A stretch of 11,996 nucleotides of DNA, from NCBI GenBank assembly GCA_023230175.1, contig JALNXV010000075.1, forward strand, positions 1-11,996, read 5' to 3'. The position numbers and the translations under genes are program-made. Below the pieces are notes generated by a model that did not search any database, was not told where the DNA came from, and worked only from the letters and a program-made list of their open reading frames with translations. This stretch comes from Candidatus Cloacimonadota bacterium (GTDB lineage: Bacteria > Cloacimonadota > Cloacimonadia > Cloacimonadales > WRIO01). Numbering within the stretch: the stretch's first letter is position 1; every line of letters begins with the position of its first letter. Below, piece by piece: positions 7,795 to 11,996 of this stretch.

Positions 7795-8028
7795 TTAATT
7801 CACGTGATTTGTGATATAATCAATAGCGTCCTGTACTGTGCGAATAGTTTCAGCTTCATTTTCAGGAATTTCAATATTGAATTCATCTTCAAATTTCATG
7901 ATTAGTTCGACAGTGTCTAAAGAATCAGCACCGAGATCTTCAATAAAACGAGCTCCTGATACAACTTCACTTTCTTCAACACCGAGTTTTTCAACGATAA
8001 GTTCTTTAACTTTTGCTGTAATATCCAT
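7795..8028 (-). CDS. acpP: Acyl carrier protein
   Basis: ACP holds growing fatty acids on a phosphopantetheine arm attached to S36 in the DSL motif ([10 protein letters not shown], 33-42). The protein is 77 residues, acidic and helical, the usual size. An ATG at 8040 would add MEDT, but those codons contain the SD: minus-strand GGAGG (8034-8038) lies 5 nt before the ATG at 8028, and starting there gives the standard family N-terminus ([11 protein letters not shown]). The gene follows fabG by 30 nt and is followed at once by a 14-bp hairpin, consistent with ACP being needed in larger amounts than its partner enzymes. Confidence 0.97.
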   Translation of the reverse strand: MDITAKVKELIVEKLGVEESEVVSGARFIEDLGADSLDTVELIMKFEDEFNIEIPENEAETIRTVQDAIDYITNHVN

Positions 8029-8033
8029 AGTAT

Positions 8034-8038
8034 CCTCC
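8034..8038 (-). promoter_or_regulatory. Shine-Dalgarno site deciding the acpP start
   Basis: Minus-strand GGAGG, 5 nt before ATG 8028. It overlaps the codons that would follow the upstream ATG at 8040, so the upstream start is rejected. Confidence 0.8.
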
Positions 8039-8058
8039 ATAGGGAATTATTTTTTTTG

Positions 8059-8802
8059 TTACATAATTAGTCCGCCATCCACATTTAGTGTCTGGCCGGT
8101 AATATAACATGCTTCGTCAGAAGCGAGAAAAAGGCATAAATTAGCAACATCTAAAGTTTTTCCCATCCTTTTTAGAGGGATTGCTTTAGCATACTCCTCT
8201 ATTATTTTTTCATCTAAAGTAGCAGTCATTTCGGTTTCGATAAAACCGGGAGCGACAGCATTACATCTAATATTCCTTGAAGCAAATTCTTTTGCGGTAG
8301 ATTTAGTTAAAGCTATTACTCCACCTTTCGATGCAGCATAATTTGCCTGTCCAAGGTTTCCCATAATTCCAATTACGGAAGCCATATTAATAATAGAACC
8401 ATATTTTTGATTGAGCATTATACGAGAAACTTTTTGAGTACAAATAAATGTTCCTTTTAAATTAACATTTATCACTGCATCCCAGTCAGATTCTTTCATT
8501 CTCATTATTAAATTATCTTTAGTTATACCTGCGTTATTAACTAAGATATCAATGGACCCATACTCTTTTGAAATAGATTTAAAACAATCTTCGACATTTT
8601 TAGCATCGGTTACATTCATTATGCACCCGGCAGCTTTATATGATTTTTTAAGTAAATTATTTACTGCAGTATCAATAATTTCTTGATTAAGGTCTGCGAT
8701 GATAACTGTAGCACCTTCTTCAGCAAATCGCTCAGCTATCGAAAAACCAATTCCTCTTGCTGATCCTGTAATAACTGCAACTTTATTTTCTAATCTTTTC
8801 AT
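8059..8802 (-). CDS. fabG: 3-oxoacyl-[acyl-carrier-protein] reductase
   Basis: FabG reduces 3-ketoacyl-ACP with NADPH, the first reduction of each elongation cycle. The 247-residue protein is a classical short-chain dehydrogenase: nucleotide-binding TGSARGIG (12-19), NNAG (89-92), and the tetrad N114, S142, Y155, K159 (YAASK). PGFIETEMT after the active site and the VDGG near the C-terminus are typical of FabG. The ATG overlaps the fabD stop as ATGA, with GGAG 5 nt upstream inside fabD, indicating translational coupling. Many SDR enzymes look similar; the location between fabD and acpP makes FabG the clear assignment. Confidence 0.96.
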   Translation of the reverse strand: MKRLENKVAVITGSARGIGFSIAERFAEEGATVIIADLNQEIIDTAVNNLLKKSYKAAGCIMNVTDAKNVEDCFKSISKEYGSIDILVNNAGITKDNLIMRMKESDWDAVINVNLKGTFICTQKVSRIMLNQKYGSIINMASVIGIMGNLGQANYAASKGGVIALTKSTAKEFASRNIRCNAVAPGFIETEMTATLDEKIIEEYAKAIPLKRMGKTLDVANLCLFLASDEACYITGQTLNVDGGLIM

Positions 8803-9752
8803 AATTGCTCCATTTCACTTACAACATTTTCTATATCATCATATTTGTCAATATTAAAAATTGTTGCTGAAGTCTGAATTTTCTTTATCATACCTGATAA
8901 AACTTTTTGTGGGCCAAACTCAATATAGATTTCAACTTGTTGTGATTCAAGATATTTAATGGTATCGACCCATAACACTGATGATGTTACTTGTTGAACT
9001 AAATTATCTTTTATTTGACTTACTTTTGTAACAGGTTTAGCATCAACATTTGCGATTACAGGATACAATGAATCATTGAAGGTTATCATATCCATTTCAT
9101 CTTTTAACCATATTGAAGCTTTACTAACTAATGGACTGTGAAAAGCACCACCAACAACAAGGGGCATTACTCTTTTAGCTTTTTTTTCTTTTGCAAGAGA
9201 GCTTGCAAGCTCAACACCTTCTTTTGTTCCTGATATTACAGTTTGAACAGGTGTATTAAAATTAGCTGCAACAACCAAATGTTGTTTTGAAGCTTCTTCA
9301 CAAATATCTTTGACAACTTCAGGGGCAAGGCCTAAAATAGCAGCCATAGCAAAAGGGGTACCGTCATTTGCTTTTATCATAAATTCGCCACGTTTATGTA
9401 CCAAATATAAAGCATCTGAAAATTTCAATGATTGATTAGCAACCAAGGCTGTGAATTCTCCGAGAGAATGTCCTGCACAATAATCAGGGATGATATCTAA
9501 TTTTTCAAGAAATGCATTTAATGCCATAATACTATGACCCAAAATTGCCGGTTGAGTAAATCTGGTTTCTTTGAGCTTATCTTCCGGTCCGTCTTTCATT
9601 ATCTGTAAAAGGTCTTCACCTGTTTTCTTTTTAAATTCATTAAATATTTTGATATTATTTGGGAATTTTTCAATTAAATCCATTCCCATACCTATGTATT
9701 GTGCCCCTTGACCAGGAAATACAAAGGCAATTTTTTTATTTTTAAAACTCAT
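8799..9752 (-). CDS. fabD: Malonyl-CoA:ACP transacylase
   Basis: FabD moves malonate from CoA to ACP, providing the extender unit for FabH and FabF. The 317-residue protein opens with FPGQGAQ (12-18), carries the nucleophile S96 in GHSLGE (94-99), a conserved Arg at 121 (KRGEFM) that binds the malonyl carboxylate, and the catalytic H205 in GAFHSPL. These are the full set expected for a malonyl-specific transferase. An SD (GAGG, 7 nt spacer) lies in the 12-nt gap after fabH. Its TGA stop overlaps the fabG ATG by four bases. Confidence 0.96.
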   Translation of the reverse strand: MSFKNKKIAFVFPGQGAQYIGMGMDLIEKFPNNIKIFNEFKKKTGEDLLQIMKDGPEDKLKETRFTQPAILGHSIMALNAFLEKLDIIPDYCAGHSLGEFTALVANQSLKFSDALYLVHKRGEFMIKANDGTPFAMAAILGLAPEVVKDICEEASKQHLVVAANFNTPVQTVISGTKEGVELASSLAKEKKAKRVMPLVVGGAFHSPLVSKASIWLKDEMDMITFNDSLYPVIANVDAKPVTKVSQIKDNLVQQVTSSVLWVDTIKYLESQQVEIYIEFGPQKVLSGMIKKIQTSATIFNIDKYDDIENVVSEMEQL

Positions 9753-9764
9753 TAAAAATCCTCA

Positions 9765-10760
9765 TTAGTATCTGATTAAAGTAGATCCATAAGTTAAGCC
9801 GGCACCAAAAGCTGTTAATAAAACAATATCTCCTCGTTTTATTTGGTTTGCTTTTATTGCTTCAGTCATAGCTATTGGTATAGTAGAAGAAGAAGTATTA
9901 CCGAACCGTTCAATAGTTACTACAACTTTTTCTTTTGGAGCTTTTAATCTATCTGCCAAAGATTCAATTATTCTCATATTAGCTTGATGAGGAATAATCC
10001 AATCAATGTCTTTTAAGCTCATATTATGTTCTTTAATTACGTCCATAGTTACATTATACATTGATTTAACAGCATGTTTAAAGATTTTATTGCCTTCCAT
10101 ATAAACAGTGTGTAGATTTTGATCGACTGTTTCATGAGAAGCCGGAAGTCTTGATCCTCCTGCTTTTTGTTGCAATAATTCCCATTCGGAGGCATCAGCT
10201 GTGATTTTTGAACCAATTATCTGAGAAATATCATTAGATTCTGCTCTTTTTATTATGGCTGCTCCGGCACCATCTCCGAATAACACACAAGTACCGCGGT
10301 CAGTCCAATTAATTAGCTTTGTAAGAACTTCTACACCTACTACTAAGATAGTATCACAAATCCCATTTTCAATGTATTGTTTAGCTATATCAATAGTATA
10401 AATAAAACCTGTACATCCTGCACTTATATCAAAAGCAGGGATATCTTTTAAGCCGAGTTTATTTTGTAAAATACAAGCAGCTGATGGAAACGGATGATCG
10501 GCAGATATTGTGCCAACTATAATCATTTGTATGTCTTTATGTCTGGTCGTGTTAGAATTATATATAGCATTTTCTGCTGCCTTATATGCAAGGTCTGATG
10601 CTGCTTCTGTTTCATCAGCAAAATGACGCTCAAACATACCTGTACGAACTCTTATCCATTCATCAGAGGTATCAACCATTTTTTCTAAGTCAAAATTATT
10701 TACAATTTTTTTAGGAACGTAATTACCAAGTGAGTCAATTTTTGCACGATACTTTATCAT
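9765..10760 (-). CDS. fabH: 3-oxoacyl-[acyl-carrier-protein] synthase III
   Basis: FabH starts fatty acid synthesis by joining an acyl-CoA primer to malonyl-ACP. In this 331-residue protein the catalytic triad is C116 (ISAGCTGF), H258 (IPHQAN) and N288 (RFGNTSS), matching E. coli C112, H244 and N274. The N-terminal DEWIRVRTGMFERHFA (33-48) and the GDGAGAAII segment (162-170) are typical. The primer choice (acetyl or branched) cannot be read from the sequence. The gene begins 3 nt after the plsX stop, with AAAGGA inside the plsX end as ribosome site, so the two are probably coupled. The pair plsX-fabH links phospholipid precursor supply with chain initiation. Confidence 0.96.
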   Translation of the reverse strand: MIKYRAKIDSLGNYVPKKIVNNFDLEKMVDTSDEWIRVRTGMFERHFADETEAASDLAYKAAENAIYNSNTTRHKDIQMIIVGTISADHPFPSAACILQNKLGLKDIPAFDISAGCTGFIYTIDIAKQYIENGICDTILVVGVEVLTKLINWTDRGTCVLFGDGAGAAIIKRAESNDISQIIGSKITADASEWELLQQKAGGSRLPASHETVDQNLHTVYMEGNKIFKHAVKSMYNVTMDVIKEHNMSLKDIDWIIPHQANMRIIESLADRLKAPKEKVVVTIERFGNTSSSTIPIAMTEAIKANQIKRGDIVLLTAFGAGLTYGSTLIRY

Positions 10761-10763
10761 ATT

Positions 10764-11759
10764 TTAGTTCCTTTCAAAGTAATCTTTCATTTGTTTAATA
10801 AAGTCAGATGCTGCTATTCGGGATGTAAATTTTAATGCATTTTTTATAGCTATGGCGTTTGATCTGCCATGACCAACTACTGAAATCCCGTTTAAGCCAA
10901 CCAATAAAGCTCCACCATATTCAGAATGATCAAGCTTTTTCTTAATATACTTAAAAACCGGATAAGATAGCATTGCACCAATTTTGGCTATCCAGTCTTT
11001 TCGCATTTGTTCTTTCATCATATCAAATATTGCGATAGCTACTCCTTCGACAGTTTTAAGCATTACATTACCAACAAATCCATCGCAGACTACGACATCT
11101 GTAACGCCTTTTAAAAGGTCCTTACCTTCAATATTTCCACAAAAATTTATATAATTATTATCTTGAAGAAGTTTGTATACATTTTTTGTTAATTCGTTTC
11201 CTTTTTTACTTTCTTCACCAATGTTAAGTAAGGCAACTTTTGGCTTTTCAATATTAAATAAAAATTTAGCATATAAACTGCCTATAACTGCAAATTGATT
11301 AAGATATTCAGCTTCACAATCTACATTTGCTCCAACATCTAAGACAATTTCTTGTCCGCTTATGGTAGGGAAAGATATTGCTATAGCCGGTCTAAAAACA
11401 TTTTTTATTCTCCCTAAGGTAAATAAGCTGGCAGCCATAACAGCTCCCGTATTACCTACGCTTAAGGTTGCGTCAACAACACCTTCTTTATTGAGTTGTA
11501 AGGCTTTTACCATAGATGAATCTTGTTTATTACGAGCGGCAGTTGAAGCATTATCCTCCATAGAAATAACTTCAGATGTATGCACAACTTCAATTTTATC
11601 TTTTGGATAAATATATTTATCTAATTCTCTTTCAAGAATTTCTTTATTTCCTACAAGGTATATTTTGTCACAGATTTCTTCAACAACAGCCATAACAGCT
11701 CCCTCCACTTCAGGAAAGGGAGCGTTATCACTACCAAAAGCATCTAAGGCAATTTTCAT
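10764..11759 (-). CDS. plsX: Phosphate acyltransferase PlsX
   Basis: PlsX converts acyl-ACP to acyl-phosphate, which PlsY uses to acylate glycerol-3-phosphate; it works at the inner face of the membrane. The 331-residue protein shows SVGNTGAVMAA (about 101-111), NIGEESKKGNE in the middle, VCDGFVGNVMLKTVEG, and a C-terminal YGGALLVGLNGISVVGHG, all family hallmarks. The N-terminal loop reads DAFGSDNAP (6-14) where DAMGGD.AP is usual. The start overlaps the rpmF stop by one base (TAATG), and the site upstream is a weak SD, suggesting coupling to L32 translation. rpmF-plsX-fab order is conserved in many bacteria. Confidence 0.95.
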   Translation of the reverse strand: MKIALDAFGSDNAPFPEVEGAVMAVVEEICDKIYLVGNKEILERELDKYIYPKDKIEVVHTSEVISMEDNASTAARNKQDSSMVKALQLNKEGVVDATLSVGNTGAVMAASLFTLGRIKNVFRPAIAISFPTISGQEIVLDVGANVDCEAEYLNQFAVIGSLYAKFLFNIEKPKVALLNIGEESKKGNELTKNVYKLLQDNNYINFCGNIEGKDLLKGVTDVVVCDGFVGNVMLKTVEGVAIAIFDMMKEQMRKDWIAKIGAMLSYPVFKYIKKKLDHSEYGGALLVGLNGISVVGHGRSNAIAIKNALKFTSRIAASDFIKQMKDYFERN

Positions 11760-11941
11760 TAGTCATTCTTCAGTTCAAGAACTTTTTTACCTTTATAAAA
11801 ACCACATTTGGGGCATACTTGATGTGGACGATTAGTCTCGCCACAATTACTACAATTCATCCATGTCGGTGCAGTTAAACTATCATGAGTTCTTCTTTTA
11901 TCTCTGCGTGACTTTGATGTTCTTCTTTTAGGTACAGGCAT
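11759..11941 (-). CDS. rpmF: 50S ribosomal protein L32
   Basis: A 60-residue, very basic protein starting MPVPKRRTSKSRRDKRR, the L32 N-terminus. Four cysteines, C30, C33, C43 and C46 (CSNC and CPKC), form the zinc ribbon of the Zn-binding form of L32. It is part of the large ribosomal subunit. A strong SD (AAGGAG within 11948-11954) precedes the ATG. It is the first complete gene of the cluster here and its stop overlaps the plsX start, tying ribosome and lipid synthesis genes in one transcript. A DUF177 (YceD) gene often precedes rpmF, but would lie outside the window. Confidence 0.97.
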   Translation of the reverse strand: MPVPKRRTSKSRRDKRRTHDSLTAPTWMNCSNCGETNRPHQVCPKCGFYKGKKVLELKND

Positions 11942-11996
11942 TTAGCACTCCTTTCATCACATATATATTCTTTTTTTTACTATAATAAAAGCAACT
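11942..11996 (-). promoter_or_regulatory. Leader upstream of rpmF (no firm promoter)
   Basis: Fifty-five AT-rich bases with the rpmF SD (AAAGGAG, 11948-11954). TTGCTT (11990-11995) and AATATA/TATATA boxes further down could be -35 and -10 elements, but their spacing is 19-21 nt, too wide, and such strings are expected by chance here. No terminator is seen at this end, so transcription may enter from the right. Confidence 0.25.

Noticed and set aside
8041..8058. Possible terminator between fabG and acpP
   Set aside because: On the transcribed strand the run is A-rich, not T-rich, and there is no stem.
7838..8107. Plus-strand frame opposite acpP and the end of fabG
   Set aside because: Ser-rich antisense shadow spanning two certain genes; no ribosome site.
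11362..11610. Plus-strand frame opposite plsX
   Set aside because: Antisense shadow of conserved PlsX codons.
11965..11995. Promoter for the cluster (TTGCTT and TATATA boxes)
   Set aside because: Spacing is too wide and AT-rich DNA yields such boxes by chance; kept only as a low-confidence leader.

Overview
The window is a single, tightly packed, leftward-transcribed gene cluster from a strongly AT-rich bacterium: twelve genes, all on the minus strand, with gaps of only a few bases or short overlaps. Read in the direction of transcription (right to left) it runs rpmF, plsX, fabH, fabD, fabG, acpP, fabF, rnc, a radical SAM enzyme, a predicted lipoprotein, a PorV-like outer-membrane beta-barrel, and a membrane-anchored VWA protein that runs off the left edge. 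The lipoprotein and the barrel with a terminal aromatic residue show a Gram-negative envelope. The gene order, the PorV-like protein and the VWA family point to the Bacteroidota/Chlorobiota (FCB) group. Clear Shine-Dalgarno sites before most genes argue against the SD-poor Bacteroidia and Flavobacteriia and fit an Ignavibacteria/Chlorobi-like or other SD-using FCB lineage. This placement is inference; there is no rRNA in the window.

Right part (6492-11941): ribosomal protein L32 followed by the core of type II fatty acid synthesis. PlsX makes acyl-phosphate for phospholipid synthesis, FabD loads malonate onto ACP, FabH starts chains, FabF elongates them, FabG reduces the 3-keto group, and AcpP carries all intermediates. 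All catalytic residues I checked are present. fabZ, enoyl reductase and acetyl-CoA carboxylase genes are not in the window.

Middle (4702-6491): rnc (RNase III) and a 25-nt-overlapping radical SAM gene, a pairing also familiar from clostridial genomes. Two hairpins divide the otherwise continuous operon: a 14-bp stem just after acpP, and a textbook intrinsic terminator between fabF and rnc. The second overlaps the longest possible rnc reading frame, whose GTG sits in the hairpin loop. The SD position indicates that rnc really starts at a TTG at 6434. acpP likewise starts at 8028, not at the upstream ATG at 8040.

Left part (1-4677): a three-gene envelope module of uncertain function (lipoprotein, beta-barrel, VWA/GATase-like membrane protein), joined by short gaps and a 1-nt TAATG overlap. 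This is the least characterised part of the window. I found no tRNA, rRNA, CRISPR array, insertion sequence or clear sign of recent transfer. No gene-free stretch exceeds 100 bases.
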